A stretch of DNA of 64,000 bases from an uncultured Lachnospiraceae bacterium (lineage in GTDB: Bacteria; Bacillota; Clostridia; Lachnospirales; Lachnospiraceae). The notes beneath the pieces were generated by a model. It saw nothing but the letters and a program-made list of their open reading frames with translations. It made no database searches and had not been told where the DNA came from. Shown here in pieces: positions 34,545-43,895 of this stretch; position 1 is the stretch's first letter, and each line of letters starts with the position of its first letter. The stretch is taken from NCBI GenBank assembly GCA_934408585.1, contig CAKRVA010000003.1, positions 248,001-312,000 of the forward strand, written 5' to 3'. Made by a program: the position numbers and the translations under genes.

Positions 34545-34573
34545 TTGCCTTTTCTTATCCTTCCCTTTATACT
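34545..34573 (+). promoter_or_regulatory. Promoter of the secreted 295-residue protein gene
   Basis: -35 TTGCCT (34545-34550), 17-base spacer, -10 TATACT (34568-34573), followed by a GGAGG ribosome site before the ATG at 34601. Confidence 0.5.
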
Positions 34574-34600
34574 GATAACAAGTAAAAGGAGGAATTTTAT

Positions 34601-35488
34601 ATGAAAGTAGGAATGAACAAAGTGGCAGCTGTCCTGACTTCATTTGCCATGATGTCAGGACTGTTTATGGGGATGAAACTGGATGCAAAAGCGAATAAGC
34701 AGTACGAAGTAACCAACCCCTGGGAATCACAAAATGCAACTGTATATAACGGTGATGAAATCACTCTATTATGGGCAACTGACAATTACACTCTAAATGT
34801 CTATTATCAGATTAAGCTTAATGATTCCTCTATTATAGAGATTGATAAATATCAATGTACTATTGATCATATTTACAAAACAAATTGTATTTATACCGTT
34901 TCTTCTAAAATATACGATGGTAAGACTTATAATACATACACGCTTACATACGCCATGCCCCATTTTGAAGGAGGTAATCCGTGTTACAATGTGTACCTCA
35001 CCGCAGATGTTCTTTCTTCGGAAATATCATCCACTTTAGGCGAAAGTATGCCATCTTCTACCAATGATATAGCTCCACATATACACGACTTTCAATGGAT
35101 TACCTCCATTGACCCACAGTGCGGTGCCGATGGTCTGGAAGAATATAAGTGTGTTGGATGTGGAATTGTTCAGGAATCCCATACCATTCCCGCAGGCATT
35201 GCTTTGGTAAAGGATTTGTATGGCAAAGTGAAGGAAGCTGCTATAAACGGAGAAGTTATTTGTGATTTTGGAAAACTCGCTACCATTAGTGACTATCTTC
35301 TTACTAAGATGGCAGAGCGGAATGATGTAGCAGTAACGATTCAGTTTGAATACAACGGTGGTAAACATCAGCTTACCTTCCCTGCTGGAACTGATTACAC
35401 TGCTGTCCTTATAGATGCTGACAATATGTATGGTTTCTATGGCATTGCTTCTAAGCTTGGACTTACAGTTACAGATATTGCGAAATAA
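34601..35488 (+). CDS. Secreted protein of unknown function with a Cys-pair module
   Basis: A 295-residue exported protein with an N-terminal signal peptide (basic head, hydrophobic 9-24, likely cut after AKA near 31). The first 130 residues look beta-rich. A short module with CGADGLEEYKCVGCG (about 175-190) followed by HTIPA resembles the Cys-pair repeats seen in Clostridial surface proteins with Ig-like domains. The C-terminal 80 residues are again beta-rich. No anchor or catalytic motif is seen. It is a single-gene unit between the hsp20 locus and the lipoprotein cluster. Family not recognised. Confidence 0.6.
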   Translation: MKVGMNKVAAVLTSFAMMSGLFMGMKLDAKANKQYEVTNPWESQNATVYNGDEITLLWATDNYTLNVYYQIKLNDSSIIEIDKYQCTIDHIYKTNCIYTVSSKIYDGKTYNTYTLTYAMPHFEGGNPCYNVYLTADVLSSEISSTLGESMPSSTNDIAPHIHDFQWITSIDPQCGADGLEEYKCVGCGIVQESHTIPAGIALVKDLYGKVKEAAINGEVICDFGKLATISDYLLTKMAERNDVAVTIQFEYNGGKHQLTFPAGTDYTAVLIDADNMYGFYGIASKLGLTVTDIAK

Positions 35489-35510
35489 TATTTTAACCAA
35501 TGATTAAGCA

Positions 35511-35535
35511 GGGAGAGAAGTATCACTTCTCTCCC
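35511..35535. terminator. Hairpin between converging genes
   Basis: GGGAGAGAAGT pairs perfectly with ACTTCTCTCCC around ATC, 23 bases past the stop of the secreted protein. T tracts on either side are weak, so it may act as a partial terminator or mRNA 3' end for both directions. Confidence 0.65.
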
Positions 35536-35552
35536 TCTACTTATCTTTTATT

Positions 35553-37382
35553 CTAATTTCCCCTGATATAATCGGTGAAGTTCTGATTTATCCGGTCCAT
35601 CATTTCATTGTTCTGACGGGAATATTCCATTGCACTCTGTCCGACGGCATTTGTGTAATTTACACCTTCCTTAATATACTCCTCTGTAAAGCGGAAGCTG
35701 CATAAGGATTGTATCAATGTTTCGCTGACTGCTGTAAACTGTTCCTCAGGTGCAATCACACCGAATACATTCATTGCTACGCGGCTAGGTGTATAATCAC
35801 TTTCCTCTGTTGCATATGGGTTTGCATCCGCGATGGAACCCTGGAAAATACCGGTACAAGGATTTCCGGTTGTTGATGTCAGATTTGCCATTAACATGGA
35901 TTCTGATACCGTCATGCTGGAAAGAAATGTTGTCACCGGTTGTTCGGATATATTGGAAAGGTTATGAATCTTTGCAAACGTATATCGTGTCGGCATAATG
36001 GCATCATAACATTCCTGATAGTCATCCAGACTGTTAAGACATCCCTGTAAAGTACCCGGATTTAATACCGGAAGCTTACTAATAGAATCCATGCCCTGCG
36101 ACATTTCCTGATACATTGCTTTTCCCGATTCACTTCTAAAATATGGTCCCAGTTCTCCATAGTAGAAAATCTGTACATCCTGATTGTTTGGATCATATGC
36201 CCGAATACAGAAACCAGCATACTCACCACCAGTTTTCACAATCCACCCTTTGGGAACCATCATCGTAAATTCTCTTGTCTCATATTTTTCCAACTGATAC
36301 GCCGTTGTCTGGGTTGGTTCAGAATCAACATCTTCCTTTGGTTGTTGCTGTGGCTCCGGCACTTGCTGGTTGGATGCTCCATCATGATCCGAATAATAAT
36401 TTGCATCCGGTTGGAACGTAACGACTGCCCCACTGATTGCATCCATTGTGCTTTCTTCATCATCTTTGATGTAGGTTGCACTAAAGACGGCAACGCCACC
36501 GCTGCTGAGATTCTCTGCCATACATAACGTTTCAATCTGTGTACCGGATGATTCATCCATAATATCATATACGATGGCAAGCATATCGCGTCCTTCCATG
36601 TCCATGGAAAAAGGTTCTCCACCATCTGCTACGAGAGAATCTCCAAGTTCCATCTGTACATGATACCGCGTTTCCTCCAGATACTCCTGTGCATCCGGTC
36701 CTTCGGATATGCAAAGCACCTCCATGTATGGAATCCCCTGTGTATTTCCGGTATAAATAACTGCACCGCCACCACTTGTCATCTGTGCAGGATAGGACGG
36801 ATTATACAAAAATGAAAAGTTCATCATTTCACTGCGGAAAACGGCATATTCTTCCAAATCATCTGCCGGAGCGGTTCCCTCTTCTTCCGGCTCGGACTGT
36901 GGCTCCTCGGTATCCATATCAAGCGTACTTTCCTCTTCCAAATCTTCGTCAGACACCTCGCTCCAAAGTCCTGCTGCCTTTAATACTTCTTCCGTACCGC
37001 GTGCTTTATGAATATTGTCTTCAATCTGCACTCCGTCATTTCCCACAAGTGTAAAGCTCTGCTTCTTACCATCTTCACCCGCAAACGTAAAGATATAAGT
37101 CGTTGCCTCATCCTCGGCACGCATTTTTCTACCAACTCTTACGTTCGATAATGCTTCAAATATTTGGTTTATTGTTTCTTTTCTGGTAATTTGTATCGGT
37201 TTTTGTGCTCCGCCATTCTTTTCCTGGTAGATGGTAAGGGCTGGTGGTCTTTCGATGTCATATTCTTTTGCCCATTTTGCAACATCTTTTCCCATTTTTG
37301 AAAACAGAGGCTCTTTCCTTCCACAGGCAGTCAGCAATGTCATTATCACTGCCGCAATTATGATAATTCTCCATTTTTTCAT
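35553..37382 (-). CDS. Large lipoprotein with PsbP-like domains, function unknown
   Basis: A 609-residue lipoprotein (lipobox LLTACG). The first domain (about 45-140, ALTIYQEKNGGAQKPIQITR and IFTFAGEDGKKQSFTLVG) resembles the body of the small lipoprotein at 39263-39691. An acidic linker follows (about 145-180). Two segments then look like PsbP/DcrB-type folds: one at about 185-330 and one starting EFTMMVPKGWIVKTGGEYAGF (about 365). The last part repeats a helical pattern ending QNFTDYIRGN. It is the last of three lipoprotein genes on this strand, 13 bases after the transglutaminase-like gene. Function not recognised; domain assignments are by eye. Confidence 0.6.
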   Translation of the reverse strand: MKKWRIIIIAAVIMTLLTACGRKEPLFSKMGKDVAKWAKEYDIERPPALTIYQEKNGGAQKPIQITRKETINQIFEALSNVRVGRKMRAEDEATTYIFTFAGEDGKKQSFTLVGNDGVQIEDNIHKARGTEEVLKAAGLWSEVSDEDLEEESTLDMDTEEPQSEPEEEGTAPADDLEEYAVFRSEMMNFSFLYNPSYPAQMTSGGGAVIYTGNTQGIPYMEVLCISEGPDAQEYLEETRYHVQMELGDSLVADGGEPFSMDMEGRDMLAIVYDIMDESSGTQIETLCMAENLSSGGVAVFSATYIKDDEESTMDAISGAVVTFQPDANYYSDHDGASNQQVPEPQQQPKEDVDSEPTQTTAYQLEKYETREFTMMVPKGWIVKTGGEYAGFCIRAYDPNNQDVQIFYYGELGPYFRSESGKAMYQEMSQGMDSISKLPVLNPGTLQGCLNSLDDYQECYDAIMPTRYTFAKIHNLSNISEQPVTTFLSSMTVSESMLMANLTSTTGNPCTGIFQGSIADANPYATEESDYTPSRVAMNVFGVIAPEEQFTAVSETLIQSLCSFRFTEEYIKEGVNYTNAVGQSAMEYSRQNNEMMDRINQNFTDYIRGN

Positions 37383-37395
37383 ATGCCGTCCTCCT

Positions 37396-39255
37396 CTAGT
37401 ATGCCAATCCTTTGATATTCAAATCTTTTGCAAGATCGCAGTCAACAATATATACCATACCGCCGGACTCCTGTGCCTGCTGGGATTTCTGTGACAAATA
37501 ATTTGCCCACTCCTCATTGCTTAACGGTGTAATTACCGAACTGATATCATTAACCGTTGCATCAAATGGCAGACACGTTGTTTCAATCAGAAAATACTGT
37601 CCGGAATTCGACCATGTTTCTACGGCAACCTGCGCATGCCCGGGGGTAAATACAATCATTGCATGCATATCTGCAGACTGGAGAACGCTTGCCATCAATA
37701 CCGCCGTTTCGATACAAATACCGGATTGACTGGAAAGTACCGCATCCGGCATCAGAACACGCTGGGATGCATTCAGGGAATACGGTCCCATATTGTAACG
37801 CACACCCATACCGCTGATTGCACTCTGGATTGCTGCCACTTCAATGTAGGTAATTTTTGCTCCTTCCTCGGAACTGAATCCATACGAAGGCTGATAACCG
37901 GGCAGGATGCCATTTGATGTTCCAAACGCATTTTCCAGCCATGAAATCGCATTTCGACGTACAGCAAGTACACCGTCAGATTCCGGAGTCATCCATGCCA
38001 GAATATTATCATTCTGGATAATTCCAAATTCGTCTGTGTAATTCTTATAATCATAGATGCTATAAAGCTTCAATGGTTTACTTTCCTGTATCAGTACATC
38101 TCCTGTATAATCATCTGTTACTTTAATACTAATCTGGGTATCCTTTGTTGCCGACAAATCGGGCATTTCTGCCAGAACAGGCGGTTTTACCATTACATAA
38201 GTCATTTCTTCCGAAATGGAAACCTTCTGTTCATAAAGCTGGGTAAATCCGGGAATTTCTGCCGTTATCGTCACCTGACTGAAGCCTTTATCCGTATAAA
38301 GCAGCAAATTTACTACCGAATCCATCGCAGGATACAAGTTCGGATATATTTCATCAATCATGGATTCATGAGCAAACGTTATTGGTGCATATGACATATA
38401 ACCTTCCTGCGGTAACGGACCGCCATCACACGCTGCATGAATCTCTTTTGCAAATGTTTTCAAATTATTATCCAATACATCCGCACAGTGAATATATTCG
38501 CTTGCCATCAGGTCATTTATTGTATTTTCATATTGTGCTTTCACAATTTCCATACGAGCCATCAACTGTTGTGCCGAATAGTAACGCAACACATCCCCAC
38601 TTGCTGCCCAGGACTGTGACTGCAAATATCTGACCAATGTATTTACCGAAGCCACATACAGTGGCCAAACATCTTCCAGATATTGAGGAACTTCTAATGC
38701 CAGATAAGATTCCTTCGTCTGCAATGCTGCCTCATAGACATCATACAGGTATTGCTGGTATTCCTCCTGTGAATCGTCGTTGATGACTGCCGCAAGCTTC
38801 TGCTCTTCTTCATATTGTGCCACATAAAAAGACAAGGTCTTCTGCATTTCCTCAATCATGGAAATTGCCTCTGAAAAATATTCCTTCTGTGCTTCATTGA
38901 TGGATTGTCCGCGCTCTGTTTCAGGCTCATCCAGACGTTCCAGCTCCTGCATCAGTTTGCGGAGTGTTCCAAGCTTTTCTTCCACCGTCGAAAGTGTCGT
39001 CCGGCAAGCCTCAACATAAGTTTCAACATCTCCGCCCATTGTAATCTGATATGATTTCTGCGCCATATCATCGGATGCCGTACATATATCTGCAACAATA
39101 AGCTGCGCTTCATCCACACTATCCGTCACCTGTTTCAAAAATGCAGTGTCACCATTCTTTTTCCCGAAGATACTACATCCGCTGAACACCATGCTGCACA
39201 TCGAAAGTATCAGGATTACGCTGATCCATCTTTTTGTTCTATACCACTTTTTCAT
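37396..39255 (-). CDS. Lipoprotein with C-terminal transglutaminase-like domain
   Basis: A 619-residue lipoprotein (lipobox VFSGC). A long helical region (about 35-270) could form a coiled coil or bundle, a beta-rich part follows (about 300-400), and the C-terminal part has the transglutaminase-like layout: SGICIETAVLMASVL with Cys at about 514, GHAQVAVE with His at about 540, and an acidic residue in the IETTCLPFD strand. In such folds this triad cuts or cross-links proteins or glycans. It lies between a small lipoprotein (7 bases upstream) and the PsbP-like lipoprotein (13 bases downstream), all on one transcript. Substrate unknown. Confidence 0.7.
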   Translation of the reverse strand: MKKWYRTKRWISVILILSMCSMVFSGCSIFGKKNGDTAFLKQVTDSVDEAQLIVADICTASDDMAQKSYQITMGGDVETYVEACRTTLSTVEEKLGTLRKLMQELERLDEPETERGQSINEAQKEYFSEAISMIEEMQKTLSFYVAQYEEEQKLAAVINDDSQEEYQQYLYDVYEAALQTKESYLALEVPQYLEDVWPLYVASVNTLVRYLQSQSWAASGDVLRYYSAQQLMARMEIVKAQYENTINDLMASEYIHCADVLDNNLKTFAKEIHAACDGGPLPQEGYMSYAPITFAHESMIDEIYPNLYPAMDSVVNLLLYTDKGFSQVTITAEIPGFTQLYEQKVSISEEMTYVMVKPPVLAEMPDLSATKDTQISIKVTDDYTGDVLIQESKPLKLYSIYDYKNYTDEFGIIQNDNILAWMTPESDGVLAVRRNAISWLENAFGTSNGILPGYQPSYGFSSEEGAKITYIEVAAIQSAISGMGVRYNMGPYSLNASQRVLMPDAVLSSQSGICIETAVLMASVLQSADMHAMIVFTPGHAQVAVETWSNSGQYFLIETTCLPFDATVNDISSVITPLSNEEWANYLSQKSQQAQESGGMVYIVDCDLAKDLNIKGLAY

Positions 39256-39262
39256 TTGTCAG

Positions 39263-39691
39263 TTACTCCCCTTTCGTATTTTTCAATTCTTCTGCCAGTT
39301 TCCAAAGAGGTGCATCCTGTGACAATTCATACCATGCTCCCTCGTGCTGCAAATGATGGTCATTAAAAGAAAATGAAATCAGTTCCCCATTTTCCAGGAC
39401 AAAAACAAACACATCATCCGAATCGGTTGCCATCAAATCTGTTTTCTTTTCCATATGTATCTTCTGAATCGCCTGCAGGACTTCCTGAATCAGTTCCCTG
39501 TCCTGCGTTTCATATGTTTCCGAAGTTCCCCACTGATAATAATAAATCAGCTTTACCGGCACTTCATCCCCCAGCGCAGCATCCACTGTTCTTTCCTTCT
39601 TTCCGCAGGCTGCGAGAAGAAAAAGTACCGTTAATATGCCCATGCATAAATATTTTCTCTTCTGCTTTATGATTTGAGCTCTGAGCCCCAT
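39263..39691 (-). CDS. Small lipoprotein related to the N-terminal domain of the 609-residue lipoprotein
   Basis: A 142-residue lipoprotein (lipobox LLAACG at about 30). The mature part shares the layout of residues 45-140 of the protein at 35553-37382: a KLIYYYQWG strand, a helix EVLQAIQKIHM, then VFVFVLENGELISFSFND. It heads the three-gene lipoprotein transcript. Family not recognised; the internal paralogy suggests the proteins bind a common ligand or one another. Confidence 0.6.
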   Translation of the reverse strand: MGLRAQIIKQKRKYLCMGILTVLFLLAACGKKERTVDAALGDEVPVKLIYYYQWGTSETYETQDRELIQEVLQAIQKIHMEKKTDLMATDSDDVFVFVLENGELISFSFNDHHLQHEGAWYELSQDAPLWKLAEELKNTKGE

Positions 39692-39869
39692 CTTTATCCC
39701 CCCTCTGTTGTCCGTCTTATAAAGTCACTTTTTTCTATCATATAATGTTTGCACCGATTTTCTTAAAACTTTTCCAAAGTGTCAATGTCCAAATCGGAAA
39801 ATCATTTTCTTTCCTTTTCCAGGTGATATATAATAGAAAAACTATAAAGAAATAAAGGGGGATCATTCT

Positions 39870-41102
39870 ATGGAATACAGAGAAGTTATTTGTCGTAACT
39901 GCGGCGGTCATATGAAAGTACCTCAGGATGCCACCCGCATCCACTGTGACTACTGCGACACAGATTATATTCTGTCCTCTGGCGAAAAGAAATCGAATGA
40001 TATCCAGAATATTGATTACGCGGGACATGGCACCATATTTAGAAGTTATGTTCCTGACGGATGGTCTGTCCGCATTACCGATGATAATTCCTTTTCCTCT
40101 CTTGCCCCAGTTTGCAAGGGATTGCAGATGTCCTCTCGACAGACTGGTGCCCAGCTCATTTTTCTCCCCTTTGCATATTACAAAAATTCCGCATCCACCT
40201 CGATTTTTCCCATGTTTTCCGACAAAACATTTTCAGGTGGCTTCAGTTCCGATTCTCAGTTTAATCCGCTTACTTTGGCCCGCCATCGCAAACTGACGAG
40301 CGTTCCACAATATGCTTACGAGCGCATTTGCAATATCTGTTCCTCTTCCCAGGTACAGATAGAACCTGTTTCCTGTGATTCTTTAAAGGAAAAAGCCTCT
40401 CGTTTTCAACAGGAGGCAGCACATAAATTAGAAAAGCCGGTTCTCGTTGAGCCGGGCATGTTTCATTTCCTTTTATCTGTTAATCAGGTGATTTATGAGG
40501 GATATTTTGCAACCATTCTGGCATCCGTTGATAAATCTCAGGCAAATGGGCAAAACAATGTAAATGACCTTTTTAAGAAAGGGTTATCCCTTATGGGTGC
40601 CATGTACGGCATTGGTGGTGTAAGCTCCTTTGATTGGGGAAGAGCCTTTGATATTTTACTATTATATCCACAAAAAGAACGTGAAACTGCTGATTATACC
40701 ACTATTATGAACCGGTTTATTACAGAATTTGATTATGGACCTGTCTACTATGCACTTCAGGAAGAAGAGCTTCAACGTACACAGCAGGTGCAGATAAACG
40801 GAGCCATGCAACGCCAGCAGACTGCTATTAACGCTTCCCAACGAATTTCCAAAACTCTTTCGGAAACCTCTGATATTGTCAATCAGGGATATTGGGAACG
40901 CAGTCAGCGTATGGATAACATGCAGCGCAAAGCCTCCGAAGCCATCCGGGGTGTTAATTCCTATACGGACTCCACCGGACGTGCTTATGAAGCCGATGTC
41001 AGCTATGACCATATCTATCGGAACAACGATACTTTTGTTGGCAGCAAAGATGGCAGTGTCAACCTTGGTCCCGGCTGGGAAGAATTAACGCGCCGCGACT
41101 GA
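39870..41102 (+). CDS. Zinc-ribbon protein with a PsbP-like segment, function unknown
   Basis: A 410-residue protein without a signal peptide. The N-terminus is a zinc ribbon (CRNCGGHMKV and CDYCDTDY, about 9-36). A segment beginning IFRSYVPDGWSVRI (about 56-69) resembles the VPKGW segment of the 609-residue lipoprotein encoded convergently. The C-terminal third is Gln/Arg-rich and likely helical. It is divergently placed from the lipoprotein operon by 178 bases and converges with the double-HTH regulator (1 base apart). A cytoplasmic partner for the lipoprotein cluster is a guess from position and the shared segment. Confidence 0.6.
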   Translation: MEYREVICRNCGGHMKVPQDATRIHCDYCDTDYILSSGEKKSNDIQNIDYAGHGTIFRSYVPDGWSVRITDDNSFSSLAPVCKGLQMSSRQTGAQLIFLPFAYYKNSASTSIFPMFSDKTFSGGFSSDSQFNPLTLARHRKLTSVPQYAYERICNICSSSQVQIEPVSCDSLKEKASRFQQEAAHKLEKPVLVEPGMFHFLLSVNQVIYEGYFATILASVDKSQANGQNNVNDLFKKGLSLMGAMYGIGGVSSFDWGRAFDILLLYPQKERETADYTTIMNRFITEFDYGPVYYALQEEELQRTQQVQINGAMQRQQTAINASQRISKTLSETSDIVNQGYWERSQRMDNMQRKASEAIRGVNSYTDSTGRAYEADVSYDHIYRNNDTFVGSKDGSVNLGPGWEELTRRD

Positions 41103-41103
41103 T

Positions 41104-42840
41104 TTATTCTTCCATCATTGGGGGCACAAAGTTTTCAATTGCTTCACACAATCTCGGGTGGCGTATTACAAAATGAATGGCAGGGGCATTGCCTTTTGAT
41201 ACCATTACCCATTGTCCCTCATGTATCTGAATCTGTAAATTATGAAATACCTGTGTTTTTGTTTCCACGAAGTAATATCCCGGATGCTCCTGTGCATATT
41301 CGCGGGTGTCTTTGATATGTTCACAATATTCTTCATAGGAATATACGATATCCTTATGGAAAAACATTCCGGAAAGATTTAAGGATATCGGGTATTCCTT
41401 ATATTTTTCTTCTGATAATATGGAAGCTTCCTCCTTAATACTACCATGACACAGTATTTCTGCCGCAATCGTCCGTTGTGCCTTCACATATGCCAGAATC
41501 TCCTCCTGCTCCTGCGGTGAAATATTGTGGTTTTCCAACATCTTTTTCAAATGTTCTTCTTTCCATGTATAAATTGGAAGAGAAGAAAGAATGTTTCTGC
41601 GTTTTCCCTCCGTATAGGCATCTGCCATCACAAATGCCCGCAAATCTCCCTTTTTTTCTTCCCGGTAAATTTCCATCAAAGGACAGGCAACGTTTAAAAG
41701 TTCCTGTGCCCGATTTCGATAATAGGAAATTTCCTCTTTGGATTTTGTAAGGTAATATCTTCCTTTTTCGTGATATCCTGCAATTGCCTCTCCGGATAAA
41801 GCTGCTGCTCCGGATACTTTCAGAAAATGCAAAAAAACATTATTCTGCACATTTTTAAGATAATATGGTGAAACCTGACCGGTCATGTACATGGGAATCC
41901 AGCTTTCCAATCCCAGCATCATATCCTCAAAGGAGCGGTCCAGGTTGTGAATCTGGTTCAAATGAAGTCCCTTTTTCAGCATCATTGCCATGCCAAACAT
42001 CCACTTTTTCGGAAATTCTTCATCTTTTGCCATTTCTCCCATTGGCATATCGCTGTACATAATGACTTCATCCTTGGATTTCGACAGGACCGTTGCTTTC
42101 AGAAAATCAATCTCACTCTCCATCATTTCCTGCAAGCCAAAGTATTCTTTTGAGGTTGGAAGTTGAAATGGCATCGTAATCGGAAGTTTCATTTCATCAA
42201 ATCGTATTGCCTTGATATAAGAATTCAGGTCAAACTCATCCAGCTTTGCCAAGAAGGAAGACACATCATCTACATGCTTTCTTTTTCCACTCAGAAGCCA
42301 TTCGTATAGTTTTTCCCGACAGACTGTCTCATCCAGAATATCCGAAACCGGGCATGACAGGAGCTCTGCCAAAACGGATTTCGTCGCATCCTCCTGTAAA
42401 TTTTCTGAAACATATTCTGATACCGCCATTGCAAATTTTACCGGCTCGGATGGTTGTCTGCTACCGTTTCGAAAACGTGACACGGTCGAATTATCATAGT
42501 TAATTGCCTGACAAAGCTTTGCCAGGTTGATATTCAGCACCGTTACCAGCGTATTAAAGTTTTGACAAAGGTGCTCCTTATTGACAATAACAATATCCTC
42601 ACACTTCAGAAATTCCTCATGAAGCTGTTCTTTCGTCCACGGGTTTTCCCCTTTCTTTTCCGAAAGTTGTGCAAGTGCACCACATATCTGCCAAAGTGCA
42701 TCAGAGTTCATCTCAGGCACACGTTCTCCTGCACGATACCTGCTCAATGTTGCAGATGAAAGTCCGGATGCATCTCCTAATTCTTTTGCACTACATCCAA
42801 GGTTCTCAATATATTCATTTATTTTTTCTTTGAAAATCAT
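41104..42840 (-). CDS. Large XRE-type regulator with two helix-turn-helix motifs
   Basis: A 578-residue protein. The start is the ATG at 42840 with GGAAGGGG 8 bases upstream; an in-frame 16-residue extension has no site. A first XRE-like HTH stands at about 13-36 (SAKELGDASGLSSATLSRYRAGERVP) and a second at about 106-128 (NLAKLCQAINYDNSTVSRFRNGSRQP). The remaining 430 residues show no domain I recognise and no membrane segment. It could sense a ligand or interact with a partner; large XRE regulators of this kind are common and poorly studied in Lachnospiraceae. It converges with the zinc-ribbon gene and precedes no obvious target. Confidence 0.7.
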   Translation of the reverse strand: MIFKEKINEYIENLGCSAKELGDASGLSSATLSRYRAGERVPEMNSDALWQICGALAQLSEKKGENPWTKEQLHEEFLKCEDIVIVNKEHLCQNFNTLVTVLNINLAKLCQAINYDNSTVSRFRNGSRQPSEPVKFAMAVSEYVSENLQEDATKSVLAELLSCPVSDILDETVCREKLYEWLLSGKRKHVDDVSSFLAKLDEFDLNSYIKAIRFDEMKLPITMPFQLPTSKEYFGLQEMMESEIDFLKATVLSKSKDEVIMYSDMPMGEMAKDEEFPKKWMFGMAMMLKKGLHLNQIHNLDRSFEDMMLGLESWIPMYMTGQVSPYYLKNVQNNVFLHFLKVSGAAALSGEAIAGYHEKGRYYLTKSKEEISYYRNRAQELLNVACPLMEIYREEKKGDLRAFVMADAYTEGKRRNILSSLPIYTWKEEHLKKMLENHNISPQEQEEILAYVKAQRTIAAEILCHGSIKEEASILSEEKYKEYPISLNLSGMFFHKDIVYSYEEYCEHIKDTREYAQEHPGYYFVETKTQVFHNLQIQIHEGQWVMVSKGNAPAIHFVIRHPRLCEAIENFVPPMMEE

Positions 42841-42872
42841 CAAGGCTTCCCCTTCCTTATCCGGTGTTCTTT

Positions 42873-43196
42873 TTAAAGAAAATGACAAAGTATCATATAT
42901 AATCCTGTTCCCAGGAATATACTCAAAAACGTATTATGCTTCCATTTATAACTGACTGCTACCAAAAGCACTGCAAGAAACTTTGGTATTCCAATTGAAA
43001 CCACATCTGTTCCTACATCCTTCAGGCAATATACAATCAGTACCGCCATAATGGCTGCCGGTAATGCCTGTCCAAGACGTTGCAGCCAGTCCGGCATCTT
43101 ACGTCCACCCGAAAAGACAAGGAATGGAAATGACCTTAAAAGAAACGTACAGACTGCCGAAACTGCAATCATCAACAAAATCATTTGTGTGTTCAT
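42873..43196 (-). CDS. azlD: AzlD-family branched-chain amino acid exporter subunit
   Basis: A 107-residue inner-membrane protein with three to four hydrophobic segments, start at the ATG at 43196 overlapping the azlC stop as ATGA. The segment LRSFPFLVFSGGRKMPDWLQRLGQALPAAIMAVLIVYCL is characteristic of AzlD. With AzlC it forms an exporter of branched-chain amino acids or analogues (BrnFE type). Translational coupling to azlC is expected. Confidence 0.9.
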   Translation of the reverse strand: MNTQMILLMIAVSAVCTFLLRSFPFLVFSGGRKMPDWLQRLGQALPAAIMAVLIVYCLKDVGTDVVSIGIPKFLAVLLVAVSYKWKHNTFLSIFLGTGLYMILCHFL

Positions 43197-43879
43197 GCGT
43201 TCTTCCTCCTTTGTCCCATCAAAACAAGTATCCCCGAAATAATGAGTAATGCCGGAAGAATAAAACGGTTCGCACCAAAAATAATCAGACACAAAATGCC
43301 AACTCCAAGTCCTACCACTGCCGGACTATGATTTTCTGCTTTCTCCCACTGACCAATGAATATAATCGCAAATAACGCCGTCATACAAAAGTCAATGCCT
43401 TCCAGTTCAAAAGGAATCAACTGTCCAAGCACACCACCGATAACGGAGCTGATAATCCAGTAAATCCAGCTTAGCAGTGCCACCCAGAACATGGTATCTT
43501 CCTTTTCTTTCTCCGGCAGGTCCAGAGAACAGTTTACGGCATATGTTTCATCTGTCATGGTATGTATCATAAAAAGCTTTCTTTTTCCCATTTTTTGAAA
43601 AGCTTCCAGAAAGGTCAGGCTGTAAAAGCTCTGACGACTGTTCATCAGCAACGCTGTTACAGCTACCGTAAGAAAAGATGCTCCACTACTCAAAAAGGTA
43701 ATCAGCATGAACTGAAATGCTCCGGTATAAACCGTAATGCTGGCAAGCATCGAATAATACCATGGAAATCCGTTTTCCTCCATCATAATTCCATATGCTA
43801 TTCCAACAAATAAATAACTGCACATAATCGGCAATGATTTGATAAAAGATTCCCGAAATATATATTTTGCGCGCTTCAC
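43193..43879 (-). CDS. azlC: AzlC-family branched-chain amino acid exporter subunit
   Basis: A 228-residue membrane protein with seven or so hydrophobic segments. The family segment GIAYGIMMEENGFPWYYSMLASITVYTGAFQFMLI is present. The start is taken at a GTG at 43879, which has GGAGG 7 bases upstream; the longer open frame (to 43978) overlaps the CmpB-like gene and lacks a site. It exports leucine, isoleucine, valine or related compounds together with AzlD. Confidence 0.9.
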   Translation of the reverse strand: MKRAKYIFRESFIKSLPIMCSYLFVGIAYGIMMEENGFPWYYSMLASITVYTGAFQFMLITFLSSGASFLTVAVTALLMNSRQSFYSLTFLEAFQKMGKRKLFMIHTMTDETYAVNCSLDLPEKEKEDTMFWVALLSWIYWIISSVIGGVLGQLIPFELEGIDFCMTALFAIIFIGQWEKAENHSPAVVGLGVGILCLIIFGANRFILPALLIISGILVLMGQRRKNA

Positions 43880-43895
43880 TGCTCGTCCTCCTGAA

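Noticed and set aside
39870..41102. The zinc-ribbon protein as a TFIIB-like transcription factor
   Set aside because: Only the ribbon is shared; there is no cyclin-like domain or other transcription factor feature.
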